64,000 nucleotides of DNA, taken from positions 114,128 to 178,127 of the forward strand of contig NZ_ML119090.1 in the NCBI RefSeq assembly GCF_003789055.1, read 5' to 3'. The translations under genes and the position numbers were made by a program. Under the pieces are notes generated by a model that ran no database searches, was not told where the DNA came from, and saw only the letters and a program-made list of their open reading frames with translations. This stretch comes from Histidinibacterium lentulum. GTDB taxonomy: Bacteria; Pseudomonadota; Alphaproteobacteria; Rhodobacterales; Rhodobacteraceae. This document shows, in pieces, positions 8,447 to 17,843 of the stretch; within the stretch, counting starts at the first letter, position 1; every line of letters begins with the position of its first letter.

Positions 8447-8491
8447 GCCGAGCGGACGCGAGACCGCCTGTCAGGGAGAAAGAGCGGCGGC

Positions 8492-9190
8492 TCAGCGGCG
8501 GCGGAAGGTCAGGTAATGAGGCACCCGCCCCTCGCGCAGGGCTTTTTCCTCGTAGCGGGTGGAGATCCAGTCCGCCCAGGGCTCCCGCCAGTCCGCGGAC
8601 TTTTCCGCCAGCCACTCGAACCCCGCCTTCGGCACCTCCTCCAGCGTCTGGCGGACGTAGTCGGGAATGTCCGTCGCGACGCGAAACTCCGCCCCCGGCT
8701 TCAGCACCCGCCGGAGGGGGCCAAGGAACTGCGGCGTCACGAACCGACGCTTCCAGTGCTTCTTCTTCGGCCAGGGGTCCGGGTAGAGCAGGAAAGCCTT
8801 TTCGACACTCCCCTCAGGCAGCACGTCGAAGAGATCGCGCACGTCGCCCGGATGCACGGCGAGGTTCTCAATCCCCGCCGCCCGGATCTTGCCCAGAAGC
8901 ATCGCCACGCCGTTGATGTAGGGCTCGCAGCCGATGATCCCGACGCCCGGGGTGCGCTGTGCCTGGTGGACCATGTGCTCGCCGCCGCCAAAGCCGATCT
9001 CGAGCCAGACCGGCCGCCCGCCGAACCGGGCGCCAAGGTCGAGCGGATGGCGTTCGGGGTTGACGTCCCAATCCACGGCCCCTGGCGACAGCGCGGCGAG
9101 ATCCTCCTCAATATAGGCCTCCTGGGAGGCTCGCAGCCCCTTGCCCTTGGTGCGCCCGTAGAAATTACGCCAGGGTTTCGCATCCGCCAT
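8492..9190 (-). CDS. trmB: tRNA (guanine-N7-)-methyltransferase
   Basis: TrmB makes m7G46 in tRNA using S-adenosylmethionine. The 232-residue product carries the SAM-binding motif LEIGFGGGEH, the family signature LLYPDPWPKKKHWKRR and the C-terminal TRYEEKALREG. An upstream in-frame extension overlaps fabI in another frame and is disregarded; ATG at 9190 gives the typical MADAKPWRNFYGR start. It lies 35 bases beyond the fabI stop on the same strand and may be co-transcribed with the fab genes. Confidence 0.96.
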   Translation of the reverse strand: MADAKPWRNFYGRTKGKGLRASQEAYIEEDLAALSPGAVDWDVNPERHPLDLGARFGGRPVWLEIGFGGGEHMVHQAQRTPGVGIIGCEPYINGVAMLLGKIRAAGIENLAVHPGDVRDLFDVLPEGSVEKAFLLYPDPWPKKKHWKRRFVTPQFLGPLRRVLKPGAEFRVATDIPDYVRQTLEEVPKAGFEWLAEKSADWREPWADWISTRYEEKALREGRVPHYLTFRRR

Positions 9191-9225
9191 GCCGTCAGCC
9201 CCTTGCCGCGCTGCCTGCGGCGGTC

Positions 9226-10035
9226 TCAGGTCGCGTCCGCCGGGTTCGGCATCGTCTCGGGCCGGGGCATGCCCAGCACATGATAGCCGCCGTCCACATG
9301 CACGATCTCGCCCGTGGTGCAGGCGCCCGCATCCGAGCAGAGCCAGACCGCCGTACCGCCAACCGCCGAGAGGGTTGCATTGGCGCGCAAGGGCGCGTTG
9401 GTCTCGGCATGCTTGAAGGTCCGGCGCGCGCCGGTGACGGCGGCACCCGCGAGCGTCTTCATCGGGCCGGGGCTGATCGCGTTCACGCGGATGCCGCGCG
9501 GGCCGAGGTCGTTGGCGAGATAGCGCGTCGCCGCCTCCAGCGCCGCCTTGGCCACGCCCATCACGTTGTAGAACGGTATCACCGACCGCGAGCCCATGTA
9601 GGTCAGCGTCACGAGGCTGCCGCCTTCGGGCATCAGGTCCGAGGCGCGGCGCGCCACGTCGATGAAGCTGTAGCAGGAAATGTTGAGCGAGTTGAGGAAG
9701 TTGTCCCTGCTCGTATCGGCGAAGCGGCCGGCAAGCTCGGTCTTGTCGGAATAGGCGATGGCATGGACGAGGAAGTCGATGGTCCCCCACTGCGCCTTCA
9801 GCTCGGCGAAGGCCGCGTCGAGCGAGGCATCGCTGGTCACGTCGGCCTCGATGATCAGCTCCTTGCCGATGGAGGTCACCAGCGGCTCCACCCGGCGGCG
9901 CAGCTGGTCGCCCTGGTAGGTGAAGGCGAGATCCGCCCCCGCCTCGTTCAGCGACTTCGCGATGCCCCAGGCAATGGAGCGTTCGTTGGCGACACCCATG
10001 ATGAGACCGCGCTTGCCAGCCATTGAAATGGTCAT
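9226..10035 (-). CDS. fabI: Enoyl-[acyl-carrier-protein] reductase (NADH) FabI
   Basis: FabI performs the final reduction of each fatty acid elongation cycle. The 269-residue product starts at ATG 10035, four bases after the fabB stop. Tyr146, Tyr156 and Lys163 fall at exactly the positions used by the Escherichia coli enzyme (TYMGSRSVIPFYNVMGVAK). The N-terminal GVANERSIAWGIA nucleotide-binding segment is typical. The order fabA-fabB-fabI links the unsaturated fatty acid branch with elongation. Confidence 0.97.
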   Translation of the reverse strand: MTISMAGKRGLIMGVANERSIAWGIAKSLNEAGADLAFTYQGDQLRRRVEPLVTSIGKELIIEADVTSDASLDAAFAELKAQWGTIDFLVHAIAYSDKTELAGRFADTSRDNFLNSLNISCYSFIDVARRASDLMPEGGSLVTLTYMGSRSVIPFYNVMGVAKAALEAATRYLANDLGPRGIRVNAISPGPMKTLAGAAVTGARRTFKHAETNAPLRANATLSAVGGTAVWLCSDAGACTTGEIVHVDGGYHVLGMPRPETMPNPADAT

Positions 10036-10039
10036 GGGG

Positions 10040-11269
10040 CTAGTCCCGCAGTTTCGAGAGGAGCATCGACCCGTTCGTGCCGCCAAAGCCGAAGCTGTTG
10101 GTCATGACCGTGTCGAGGCCCGCGTTCTCGACCGTCTCGGTGGCGATCACGCCGGGCGCCAGCACAGGGTCCAGCGTTTCCACGTTGATCGAGGGCGCGA
10201 TGAAATCGTCGCGGAGCATCAGCAGGCAATAGATCGCCTCCTGCGCGCCCGTGGCGCCCTGGCTGTGGCCGGTCATCGACTTGGTGGAACTGATCGGCGG
10301 CGTGCTGCCCTCACCGAAGACGCGGCGCACCGCCTCCACCTCGCCCACGTCGCCCACGGGCGTCGAAGTGCCATGGGCGTTGATGTAGCTGACCTTGCGA
10401 TCGTCGGGCAGGGATTTCAGCGCGCCGCGCATGGCCCGCTCTCCGCCCTCGCCCGACGGCGCCACCATGTCGTGACCGTCCGACGTGGCGGAGAAGCCCG
10501 TGACCTCGGCATAGATCGTGGCGCCGCGGGCCTTGGCCCGCTCGTAATCCTCGAGCACCACCATGCCGCCGCCTCCCGCGATCACGAACCCGTCCCGATC
10601 CGCGTCGAAGGCCCGGGAAGCGCGTTCGGGCGTGTCGTTGAACTTCGACGACATGGCGCCCATTGCGTCGAAGAGGCAGGAGAGCGTCCAGTCGAGCTCC
10701 TCGCCGCCGCCCGCGAACATCACGTCCTGCGCGCCGAGCGCGATCTGCTGGGCGGCCATGCCGATGCAGTGCAGCGAGGTCGAGCAGGCGGAGGTGATGG
10801 AGAAGTTCATCCCCTTGATCTTGCTGGCCGTGGCGAGGTTTGCGGAGACCGTGGAGGACATGCATTTCGGGACCGCGAAGGGCCCGATGCGCTTGGTTCC
10901 GCCCGATTTCAGCACCGTCTGGTGGGCGGTGAGCATGGCGGAGGTCGAGGGCCCGCCGGATCCCGCGATCAGACCGGTCATCGGATGGCTGACCTCGGCC
11001 TCGGTCAGACCGGCATCGGCGATGGCCTGCTGCATCGACAGGTAGGCATAGGCCGCGCCCGGTCCCATGAAGCGCAGGGTGCGCTTGTCGACATGCTCGG
11101 CGGGATCGAGCTTCAGCGTGCCGGCGATGCGGCTGCGAAACCCGTGCTCTTCCATCTCGGGTACCGCCTCGACGCCCGACTTCCCGACCCTGAGCGCGGC
11201 TGCGACCTCTTCGGCGGAATTGCCGATGGGCGAAACGATCCCGAGCCCGGTGACGACGACTCGTCTCAT
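10040..11269 (-). CDS. fabB: Beta-ketoacyl-ACP synthase I
   Basis: This 409-residue condensing enzyme elongates cis-unsaturated acyl chains made by FabA. The Cys-His-His triad is visible: Cys162 ([10 protein letters not shown]), His299 ([11 protein letters not shown]) and His335 (MTGHSQGA). The glycine-rich C-terminus NSFGFGGTN is intact. It lies 51 bases downstream of fabA and 4 bases upstream of fabI, so the three genes form an operon. Confidence 0.97.
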   Translation of the reverse strand: MRRVVVTGLGIVSPIGNSAEEVAAALRVGKSGVEAVPEMEEHGFRSRIAGTLKLDPAEHVDKRTLRFMGPGAAYAYLSMQQAIADAGLTEAEVSHPMTGLIAGSGGPSTSAMLTAHQTVLKSGGTKRIGPFAVPKCMSSTVSANLATASKIKGMNFSITSACSTSLHCIGMAAQQIALGAQDVMFAGGGEELDWTLSCLFDAMGAMSSKFNDTPERASRAFDADRDGFVIAGGGGMVVLEDYERAKARGATIYAEVTGFSATSDGHDMVAPSGEGGERAMRGALKSLPDDRKVSYINAHGTSTPVGDVGEVEAVRRVFGEGSTPPISSTKSMTGHSQGATGAQEAIYCLLMLRDDFIAPSINVETLDPVLAPGVIATETVENAGLDTVMTNSFGFGGTNGSMLLSKLRD

Positions 11270-11320
11270 CTGCGAACCTCCGGTTCGACGCGGCGCATGG
11301 GCAACTCCCTTGGCTTGAGG

Positions 11321-11830
11321 TCAGCTCTCGGACAGAGCCACCTTCATGTCCTTGACCTGATAGATCATCTCGCCGTCGGCATGGACTGTTCCGTCCGCCA
11401 CGCCCATGGTCAGGCGCCGGGTCTGCACGGCCTTTGTGAAATCCACGCGGTAGGTGAGCATCCTGCGGTCGGGCCGGACCATGCCCGTCAGCTTCACCTC
11501 GCCCACGCCGAGGGCATAGCCCCTGCCCGGCCAGCCCCGCCAGCCCAGGTTGAAGCCGGTGAGCTGCCACAGGCCATCGAGGCCGAGACAGCCCGGCATG
11601 ATCGGGTTGCCCGGGAAATGGCACTCGAAGAACCACAGGTCCGGCGTGATGTCGAACTCGGCCGTGACATGGCCCTTGCCGTGCTCTCCGCCATCGCCCG
11701 AGATGTCCGTGATCCGGTCCATCATCAGCATGGGCGGCAGCGGCAACTGGGCGTTGCCGGGTCCGAACAGCTCACCGCGGGCGCAGGCGAGAAGCGCCTC
11801 CTTGTCGAAGCTGGTCGGGTAGTCGGCCAT
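11321..11830 (-). CDS. fabA: 3-hydroxydecanoyl-ACP dehydratase/isomerase
   Basis: FabA dehydrates 3-hydroxydecanoyl-ACP and isomerises the product, starting anaerobic unsaturated fatty acid synthesis. The hot-dog fold signature [19 protein letters not shown] contains the catalytic His71 and Asp85. The 169-residue length is normal. It is the first gene of the fabA-fabB-fabI operon and is divergent from irr, with 168 bases between the start codons. Confidence 0.97.
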   Translation of the reverse strand: MADYPTSFDKEALLACARGELFGPGNAQLPLPPMLMMDRITDISGDGGEHGKGHVTAEFDITPDLWFFECHFPGNPIMPGCLGLDGLWQLTGFNLGWRGWPGRGYALGVGEVKLTGMVRPDRRMLTYRVDFTKAVQTRRLTMGVADGTVHADGEMIYQVKDMKVALSES

Positions 11831-11949
11831 GCGCAGATAGCTCCCCAGGGCGGTGCCGTGATCTCGGCTGCGGCCTTAGCACCCCGGGGCAAAGAGTGGC
11901 AAGGGCGGCCCGGAGTGGCGCCCTTGCCGGGCGCGACACCGGTGACGCA

Positions 11950-11979
11950 TTGAAAATCGCTCGCATTCGGTCATATGGT
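11950..11979 (+). promoter_or_regulatory. Probable sigma-70-type promoter of irr
   Basis: TTGAAA (11950-11955) and TATGGT (11974-11979) are separated by 18 bases, and the irr start codon is 20 bases further on. The match is moderate. I see no clear Irr operator palindrome in the shared fabA-irr control region. Confidence 0.4.
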
Positions 11980-11998
11980 AAGGACGTTGGAGGGTGCG

Positions 11999-12421
11999 AT
12001 GACGCAATGTGAACAGGCGACCATGCGCGGGGAGAACTGGCTCTCGGGGGCCGGACTTCGTCCGACGCGCCAACGCATCGCCCTGGCCTCGCTCCTCGTG
12101 GGTGACGGTAATGACCGGCATGTCACGGCGGAAAGCCTCTTCGAGGCCGCACAGGCCACCGGCGAAAAGGTGTCCCTGGCCACGGTCTACAACACGCTCA
12201 AGGCCTTCTGCGAGGCGGGCCTGGTGCGCGAGATCGTGGTCGACGGGTCAAAGAGCTATTTCGACACCAACATGACCGACCATCCGCATTTCTTCTGGGA
12301 AGACCGGTCCGAACTGACCGACGCCCCCGCAGAAGAACTCGAGATTGCGCGCTTGCCGGAAGCGCCCGCGGGAGCGGAAATCTCCAAGGTCGACGTCGTC
12401 ATCCGCCTGCGCCGCCGCTGA
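11999..12421 (+). CDS. irr: Iron response regulator Irr (Fur family)
   Basis: Irr is the alphaproteobacterial Fur-family regulator that reports iron status through haem. The 140-residue product has the winged-helix segment LRPTRQRIALASLL...VSLATVYNTLKAF and the shortened regulatory region DHPHFFWEDRSELTD, where HPH (95-97) takes the place of the usual histidine cluster. The N-terminal GCPWHD haem motif of Bradyrhizobium Irr is absent, as in rhodobacteria. ATG 11999 follows GGAGGG at good spacing and is preferred to the ATG at 11975. The gene stands alone, divergent from fabA and convergent with the FKBP gene. Confidence 0.9.
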   Translation: MTQCEQATMRGENWLSGAGLRPTRQRIALASLLVGDGNDRHVTAESLFEAAQATGEKVSLATVYNTLKAFCEAGLVREIVVDGSKSYFDTNMTDHPHFFWEDRSELTDAPAEELEIARLPEAPAGAEISKVDVVIRLRRR

Positions 12422-12520
12422 CCCGCGGGCGGTCGGTCGGGCCACGCGTCGGTCCGGCGGACCCGAGGGACCCCGGCTCTGCCGCCCTATCGCAAGGCGG
12501 AGAACCGGGGAGAGCGCAAG

Positions 12521-12955
12521 TCAGGCCGCCTTGATCTCGACGACCTCGATGTCGAAGATCAGATCCTTGCCCGCCAGCGGATGGTTGGCGTCGAGCGTGA
12601 TCGCGCTGTCGCTGGCCTCGACCACCGTCACCGGAACCACCTGGCCCTGGGGGGTCTGCATCTGCAGTCGGGTGCCCGGATCGACCGGGATATCCGCGGG
12701 GATCTGGTCGCGCGGGATCGACTGGCGGGCATCCGGATCGGTCTCGCCATAGGCGTCGGCGCAGGGCACCTCCACCTTCTTGCTCTCGCCCACGGCCATG
12801 CCGGGCAGCGCCGCGTCGAGGCCGGGAATGATCTGGCCCGAGCCCACCTGGAACTCCAGCGGCTCGCGGCCGCGCGAGCTGTCGAAGGTCTCTCCGTCGG
12901 TCAGGGTTCCCGTGTAGTGAATGAGCACGGTATCGCCGGTCTTTACCTGCGTCAT
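12521..12955 (-). CDS. SlyD-like FKBP-type peptidyl-prolyl isomerase
   Basis: The 144-residue protein has an FKBP core split by an insert-in-flap domain, as in SlyD: VKTGDTVLIHYTGTLTDGETFDSS, then GSGQIIPGLDAALPGM, the insert, and the closing strand LIFDIEVVEIKAA. It lacks SlyD's metal-binding His/Cys tail. ATG 12955 is preferred to 12967 because its GGAGAG ribosome site overlaps the earlier codon. It is convergent with irr across about 100 bases that contain GC-rich hairpin-forming sequence. Confidence 0.92.
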   Translation of the reverse strand: MTQVKTGDTVLIHYTGTLTDGETFDSSRGREPLEFQVGSGQIIPGLDAALPGMAVGESKKVEVPCADAYGETDPDARQSIPRDQIPADIPVDPGTRLQMQTPQGQVVPVTVVEASDSAITLDANHPLAGKDLIFDIEVVEIKAA

Positions 12956-13106
12956 GGGTCTCTCCATTGGTGGGGGTTTTGCATGAGGTGGAGGCCGCCA
13001 GTCTCGACGGGTGCTCCGGCTTTGCCTCTAGAAAGCTAGGGAAGGCCGTCGCGGAATGCAAATGTCGGGTCTTCCGGCCCCGAACGGCGCGTGGTTAGGT
13101 CGCGCC

Positions 13107-13787
13107 ATGGCAACCCGCGTCTGCATCTTCGATGCTTATGGCACCCTGCTCGATGTCGACGGCGCGGCGCGGGCCGCGGCAGCGGAGCCCGACAGCGCGG
13201 CGCTGGCCGCGCACTGGCCCGACATCGCCCGGGACTGGCGCGCGAAGCAACTGCAATACACCTGGCTGCGCAGCCTTGCCGGGCATCCCTGCGACTTCTG
13301 GCAGGTGACCTGCGACGGGCTCGACTGGGCGCTGGAGGCGGCGGGGCTGCAGGGCGATGCGGCGCTGCGCGCGCGGCTGCTCCAGCTCTACCGCGTGCTG
13401 CCCGCCTATCCGGAGGCGGGCGCGATGCTCGAGGCGCTGGCCGGGCGGGGTATTCCCGCCGCCATCCTGTCGAACGGCGACCCGGAGATGCTGGAGGAGG
13501 CGGTCGCGGCAGCAGGGCTCGGCGGCGCGCTCGCCGCGATCCTCAGCGCGCGGCGAGCCGGGGTCTTCAAACCTTCGCCCCGGGTCTACGATCTTGTGGG
13601 AGAGGCGTTCGACGCGAGGCCTGACGAGGTGCTCTTCGTCTCGTCGAACGGCTGGGATGCCGCCGGGGCGGCGGGCTACGGGTTCCGCACGCTCTGGGTA
13701 AACCGTGCGGGCCAGCCCGCAGAGCGGCTCCATGCGATGCCCCATCACGAGGCCCGCGATCTCAACGCTGTCACGGAACTGATCTAA
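13107..13787 (+). CDS. Haloacid dehalogenase, type II
   Basis: The protein (226 aa) belongs to the (S)-2-haloacid dehalogenase group of the HAD superfamily. It keeps the nucleophile Asp9 in FDAYGTLLD, LSNGDP for motif II, FKPSPRVY for motif III and SSNGWDAAGA, which is diagnostic for type II dehalogenases rather than generic phosphatases. It would hydrolyse 2-haloalkanoates to 2-hydroxy acids, although true substrates in such bacteria are often unclear. Its TAA stop abuts the ATG of the next gene, forming an operon with the hydrolase and dehydratase. Confidence 0.9.
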   Translation: MATRVCIFDAYGTLLDVDGAARAAAAEPDSAALAAHWPDIARDWRAKQLQYTWLRSLAGHPCDFWQVTCDGLDWALEAAGLQGDAALRARLLQLYRVLPAYPEAGAMLEALAGRGIPAAILSNGDPEMLEEAVAAAGLGGALAAILSARRAGVFKPSPRVYDLVGEAFDARPDEVLFVSSNGWDAAGAAGYGFRTLWVNRAGQPAERLHAMPHHEARDLNAVTELI

Positions 13788-14618
13788 ATGCCCGATTTTC
13801 GTACCTCGGACGGCGTAAGCTTGCACTTTTTCGACGAGGGTGCGGGACCGCCAGTCCTGTGCCTTGCCGGTCTGACCCGCAATGCCGACGATTTCGCCCA
13901 TGTGCTGCCGCATCTCGGTGAGCACCGGGTGATCCGGCTCGACGCGCGCGGACGCGGTCGCTCCGAGAGGCCTGCGGATTTCACCACCTACAACGTCCTG
14001 CGCGAGGGGCATGACGCGATGGAGCTGATCGACCACCTGGGGCTCGACCGGGTCGCGATCATCGGAACCTCCCGCGGGGGCCTGGTCGCGATGACGCTGG
14101 CCGCCAGTCACCGGGAGCGCCTGAGCGCGGTGGTCCTGAACGACATCGGGCCGATCGTTGGGGTTGCGGGCCTTGCACGGATCATGGGCTACGTGGGCCG
14201 GGAGCCGGACCTGCCCGACCTCGCCGCCGGGGCAAGGGCGCTGGCCGAGGCGGAGGCCCGCAGCTTTCCGGACGTCCCTCCGGATCGCTGGGCTGCGGAG
14301 GCCGCGGCGCGCTGGGAGGAGACGCCGGAGGGGCTGCGGAACCGCTACGATCCCGCGCTGCACACCGCGCTGATGCAGCAATCCGCGGCCGGCGCTCTCC
14401 CGGATCTCTGGATGTTCTTCGAGGCCCTGCGCGAGGTGCCCACCGGAGCGATTCGCGGGGCGAACTCGGACATCCTGTCGGCGGAAACGCTGGAGGAGAT
14501 GCAGCGCCGCCATCCGGGCCTCGTCAGCGCCACCGTGCCGGACCGGGGACACGTTCCGTTTCTCGACGAGCCTGCGTCGCTCGGCGTGATCTCCCGCGTG
14601 ATCGGAGGCTCCGCTTGA
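13788..14618 (+). CDS. Alpha/beta-fold hydrolase
   Basis: The 276-residue product has the hydrolase nucleophile elbow GTSRGG (Ser95), an oxyanion region CLAGLTRN and the catalytic His in DRGHVPFLDEP. The sequence is of the haloalkane dehalogenase/epoxide hydrolase-like broad group, but no residue pins down a substrate. It begins immediately after the haloacid dehalogenase stop and overlaps the next gene by four bases, so it is translationally coupled to both. Confidence 0.88.
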   Translation: MPDFRTSDGVSLHFFDEGAGPPVLCLAGLTRNADDFAHVLPHLGEHRVIRLDARGRGRSERPADFTTYNVLREGHDAMELIDHLGLDRVAIIGTSRGGLVAMTLAASHRERLSAVVLNDIGPIVGVAGLARIMGYVGREPDLPDLAAGARALAEAEARSFPDVPPDRWAAEAAARWEETPEGLRNRYDPALHTALMQQSAAGALPDLWMFFEALREVPTGAIRGANSDILSAETLEEMQRRHPGLVSATVPDRGHVPFLDEPASLGVISRVIGGSA

Positions 14619-15589
14619 ATATCGACATGATCCGCGCCGCCGCCCGCCGTCTGTCCGGCCGGGTGCGACACACGCCACTCCTGTCCTCGCCCGTGCTCGA
14701 CCAGATCGCGGGGCGGCGGGTGCTGGTGAAACCCGAATGCCTGCAACATACGGGGTCGTTCAAGTATCGCGGAGGGCTCTCGGCCGTCAGCGCCCTGCCC
14801 GACACCGTCCGCGCCCGCGGGGTGCTGGCCTATTCCAGCGGCAACCATGCCCAAGGGGTGGCCCGCGCCGCGGCGGAGCACGGGGTTCCGGCGGTCATTG
14901 TGATGCCGTGCGATGCACCTGCGCTCAAGCTCGCCAACACTCGCGCTCTCGGCGCCGAGGTCATCACCTACGACCGGCCCGGAGGCGAGAATCGCGAGGC
15001 CATCGGCGAGGCGCTGGCAGAGGAGCGCGGTCTGACGCTGATACGGCCCTATGACGCGCCGGAGGTCATCGCTGGCCAGGGCACGGCGGGGCTGGAGATC
15101 GCCGCCGATGTCGCGGCGCTGGGGATCGAGACCGCCGATGTGCTCATCTGCTGCGGGGGGGGCGGGCTGACCTCCGGCGTCGCGCTTGCGCTGGAGGCCG
15201 AGGCACCGGGTCTGCGAGCGCGGCCGGTGGAACCCGAGGGGTTCGACGATGTCGTGCGCTCGCTGGTCAGCCACAGGATCGAGCGCAACGAGAGCCGCGC
15301 GCGGTCCATTTGCGACGCCATCGAGACGCCCGCGCCGGGGGAGCTGACCTTTCCGATCATGGACCGGCTGTGCGGGCCGGGCCTGACCGTGACCGACGAC
15401 GAGGCTCTCGCGGCCATGGCGCTGGCCTTCCGCGACCTGAAGATCGTGCTGGAGCCGGGCGGCGCCGTGTCGCTCGCCGCGGCTTTGGGGCGTCCTGACG
15501 CGATCCCGGGCGACGCCGTCGTGGTCCTTGCCTCTGGCGGCAATGTCGATCCCGCCCTCTTCGCCCGGGCTCTCGGCACGTTGACATGA
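14615..15589 (+). CDS. PLP-dependent threonine/serine dehydratase family enzyme
   Basis: The 324-residue enzyme is a fold-type II PLP protein. Lys50 in GSFKYRG is the Schiff-base lysine, SSGNHAQG binds substrate carboxylate and CGGGGLTSG binds the cofactor phosphate. It matches the short threonine dehydratase/serine racemase group without an ACT regulatory domain. The TTG start at 14615 lies in a TTGA overlap with the preceding stop and has GGAGG at ideal spacing; ATG 14627 is too far from that site. It ends the dehalogenase-hydrolase-dehydratase operon. Confidence 0.88.
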   Translation: MNIDMIRAAARRLSGRVRHTPLLSSPVLDQIAGRRVLVKPECLQHTGSFKYRGGLSAVSALPDTVRARGVLAYSSGNHAQGVARAAAEHGVPAVIVMPCDAPALKLANTRALGAEVITYDRPGGENREAIGEALAEERGLTLIRPYDAPEVIAGQGTAGLEIAADVAALGIETADVLICCGGGGLTSGVALALEAEAPGLRARPVEPEGFDDVVRSLVSHRIERNESRARSICDAIETPAPGELTFPIMDRLCGPGLTVTDDEALAAMALAFRDLKIVLEPGGAVSLAAALGRPDAIPGDAVVVLASGGNVDPALFARALGTLT

Positions 15590-15824
15590 GGCCGTCGGAC
15601 CGGTCGGGACCCGGCGCGGGGGAAAAGTCTGTTGACTCGATGACACCGGTGCTGTTTTGTCGCGGCTCAGGGAGGAGGGTCACATCGCTCCTCGAGACCC
15701 TGCAAGGGTATCGGAGCCGTGACCAAGCCGGTTCGGGCCGGGCCGTCAACGCCGGCCCGAACCGCGCATCGAGATCGACGAGAACTCGTTTCCCGCTCCT
15801 CGCACCCCCTTGCCGCGGCGCAGA

Positions 15825-16637
15825 ATGACCGAGCATCTCATCCGCAATGGAGACGTGACGCTTCGCGCCCAAATCGACGGGAGCGAGGATGCCGATGCGA
15901 CGCCGGTGATGTTCGTCAACGGGCTCTGCTCGACGCTGGAGAGCTGGGATGGCGTCGTGGCCCAGCTGCCGCCCGTGTTGCGGGTCGTGCGGTACGACCT
16001 GCGCGGCCACGGGCGCAGCGATGTGACGCCCGCCCCCTACGCCATGGGCGCGCTGATCGCCGACGCGGAACGGGTCGCCGATGTGCTCGATGTGCGCGGC
16101 GCAGCCGTCGTTGGCCTGTCGCTTGGCGGGCTGATCGCGCAGGGTCTGGCGGTGAAACGGCCCGACATCGTGCGCACCCTGGTTCTGTCGAACACCGGCG
16201 CCAAGATCGGAACCCGCGACCTCTGGGAGGAGCGCATCGCCAAGGTCCGCACGCATGGGCTCGCCACGCTGGCCGACGAAATGATCGACCGCTGGGTGTC
16301 GCCCGGCTTCCGCGGCGCGCCGGAGGTCGCGGAGCTGCGTCGGAGGATCCTCGGCACCGCGGTCGAGGGCTATTGCGGCTGTGCCGCCGCCATCGCCGGA
16401 ACCGACTTTCTGACCGCCACGTCCGGCCTCCGCCTGACGACGCTGTGCATCGCGGGCTCGGAGGACCGGGCGACGCCGCCCGACATGCTGCAGGAACTCG
16501 CCGGGCTGATCCCCGGCGCCCGGTTCGAGCTGATCCGGCGGGCGGGCCACCTGCCGCATCTCGAGCAGCCCGAAGCCTTCGCCGACCTGCTGATCCGGTT
16601 CCTGTCCGAGACCGGCGACCTTCCCGGCCGGGCCTGA
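15825..16637 (+). CDS. 3-oxoadipate enol-lactonase-like alpha/beta hydrolase
   Basis: The product (270 aa) resembles PcaD: FVNGLCSTLESWDGV, YDLRGHGRSD, the nucleophile elbow GLSLGG (Ser99) and the catalytic His in AGHLPHLEQPE. PcaD opens the enol-lactone in the protocatechuate branch of the beta-ketoadipate pathway. No other pca gene is nearby, so the role is uncertain. ATG 15825 is preferred to the in-frame TTG at 15810. About 235 bases without a gene precede it. Confidence 0.8.
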   Translation: MTEHLIRNGDVTLRAQIDGSEDADATPVMFVNGLCSTLESWDGVVAQLPPVLRVVRYDLRGHGRSDVTPAPYAMGALIADAERVADVLDVRGAAVVGLSLGGLIAQGLAVKRPDIVRTLVLSNTGAKIGTRDLWEERIAKVRTHGLATLADEMIDRWVSPGFRGAPEVAELRRRILGTAVEGYCGCAAAIAGTDFLTATSGLRLTTLCIAGSEDRATPPDMLQELAGLIPGARFELIRRAGHLPHLEQPEAFADLLIRFLSETGDLPGRA

Positions 16638-16715
16638 GCGGGGATGGCTCGTTTGGACCGGATAATGCCGGTTCCAGACCAGACCCCGCCCCGCCGGAGA
16701 CGCTGAGTTGACGCC

Positions 16716-17810
16716 ATGAAGACCATCACAGCCGCCGTCTGCCGCGCCTTCCAGGCGCCGCTCGTCCTCGAGGAAATCGAGATGCGCGACCCCCTCGCCG
16801 GAGAGGTCGAGGTGGTGCTCGAGGCGGTCGCGATCTGTCATTCGGATCTCGTCTATGCCGATGGTGGCTGGGGCGGCCCCCTGCCCGTGGTTCTGGGTCA
16901 CGAGGCCGCGGGGCGGATCAGTGCCCTCGGCGCCGGTGTGCGGGGGCTGGCCGAGGGCGACCGGGTCGCGGTCACGCTGCTGCGGAGCTGCCAGCACTGC
17001 ACGCCCTGCGCCACCGGCCGGGTCGCTCTGTGCGAAGGGCCGAGATCGGCGGCGGTCGGGCCGCTCACCGCCCGGGACGGCAGCCCGATCTGGCAGGGCA
17101 TGGCCTGCGGCGCCTTCGCCGACCGGGTGGTCGTGGACCAGGGCCAGGTGGTGAAGGTCCCGGACACGACAAAGCCCGAGGCGGCCGCCCTGCTGGCCTG
17201 CGGCGTGATCACGGGCGTGGGGGCGGTGGTCAACACGGCCCGGCTGCGCGCCGGGCAGGACGCAGTGGTGATCGGCGCGGGCGGCGTCGGGCTCAACGCC
17301 ATCCAGGGCGCGCGAATCGCGGGCGCGCGCCGCATCGTGGCAGTGGACCTGTCGCCCACGAAGCTGGAGACCGCGCGGGACTTCGGCGCGACCGACACCG
17401 TCCTCGCGACGGACGAGGCCCCGTGGGAGCGGGTGCACGAGGTCCTGGGGCGCGGCGCCGACGCGGTCTTCGTCACGGTTGGGGCGATCCCCGCCTTCGA
17501 CGCCGCCCCCCGCTATCTGGCCACGGGCGGCCAGGTGGTGATGATCGGCCTGCCCCACAGCGGCGCGCTGTCGACCTACGAACCGGTGATGCTCGCCTCG
17601 CTGGGGCAATCCATGGTCGGCTCGAAGATGGGCGACGCGGTGATCCGGCGCGATATCCCCTGGATGCTCGACCTCTACGAGCAGGGCCGGCTGAAGCTCG
17701 ACGAGCTCATCTCCGCGCGCTGGCCGCTCGAGCGGATCAACGAGGCGATGGCCGACACCCGCGCCGGTGCCGCCCGGCGCAACGTGATCGTCTTCCCCGC
17801 CTCCGGCTGA
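16716..17810 (+). CDS. Zinc-dependent alcohol dehydrogenase (MDR superfamily)
   Basis: The 364-residue protein has catalytic-zinc ligands Cys41 (ICHSD) and His62-Glu63 (LGHEAAG). A complete structural-zinc set, Cys92, Cys95, Cys98 and Cys106 (CQHCTPCATGRVALC), is also present. The Rossmann motif GAGGVGLNAIQGA lies about residue 190. The sequence is of the class III/aryl-alcohol dehydrogenase type. It is followed after 33 bases by an enolase-superfamily gene in the same direction, which suggests shared use in sugar-acid or alcohol catabolism. Confidence 0.9.
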   Translation: MKTITAAVCRAFQAPLVLEEIEMRDPLAGEVEVVLEAVAICHSDLVYADGGWGGPLPVVLGHEAAGRISALGAGVRGLAEGDRVAVTLLRSCQHCTPCATGRVALCEGPRSAAVGPLTARDGSPIWQGMACGAFADRVVVDQGQVVKVPDTTKPEAAALLACGVITGVGAVVNTARLRAGQDAVVIGAGGVGLNAIQGARIAGARRIVAVDLSPTKLETARDFGATDTVLATDEAPWERVHEVLGRGADAVFVTVGAIPAFDAAPRYLATGGQVVMIGLPHSGALSTYEPVMLASLGQSMVGSKMGDAVIRRDIPWMLDLYEQGRLKLDELISARWPLERINEAMADTRAGAARRNVIVFPASG

Positions 17811-17843
17811 TAGGCAGGCGGCAGCCACCGGAGGGGACCGCCC

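Noticed and set aside
9920..11953. A 677-codon plus-strand frame across fabB and fabA
   Set aside because: It is a shadow of well-supported fab genes; its product has no motif and low-complexity Arg/His/Gly composition.
11831..11998. An Irr operator between fabA and irr
   Set aside because: Regulatory overlap would be plausible, but I see no convincing inverted repeat matching known iron-control boxes.
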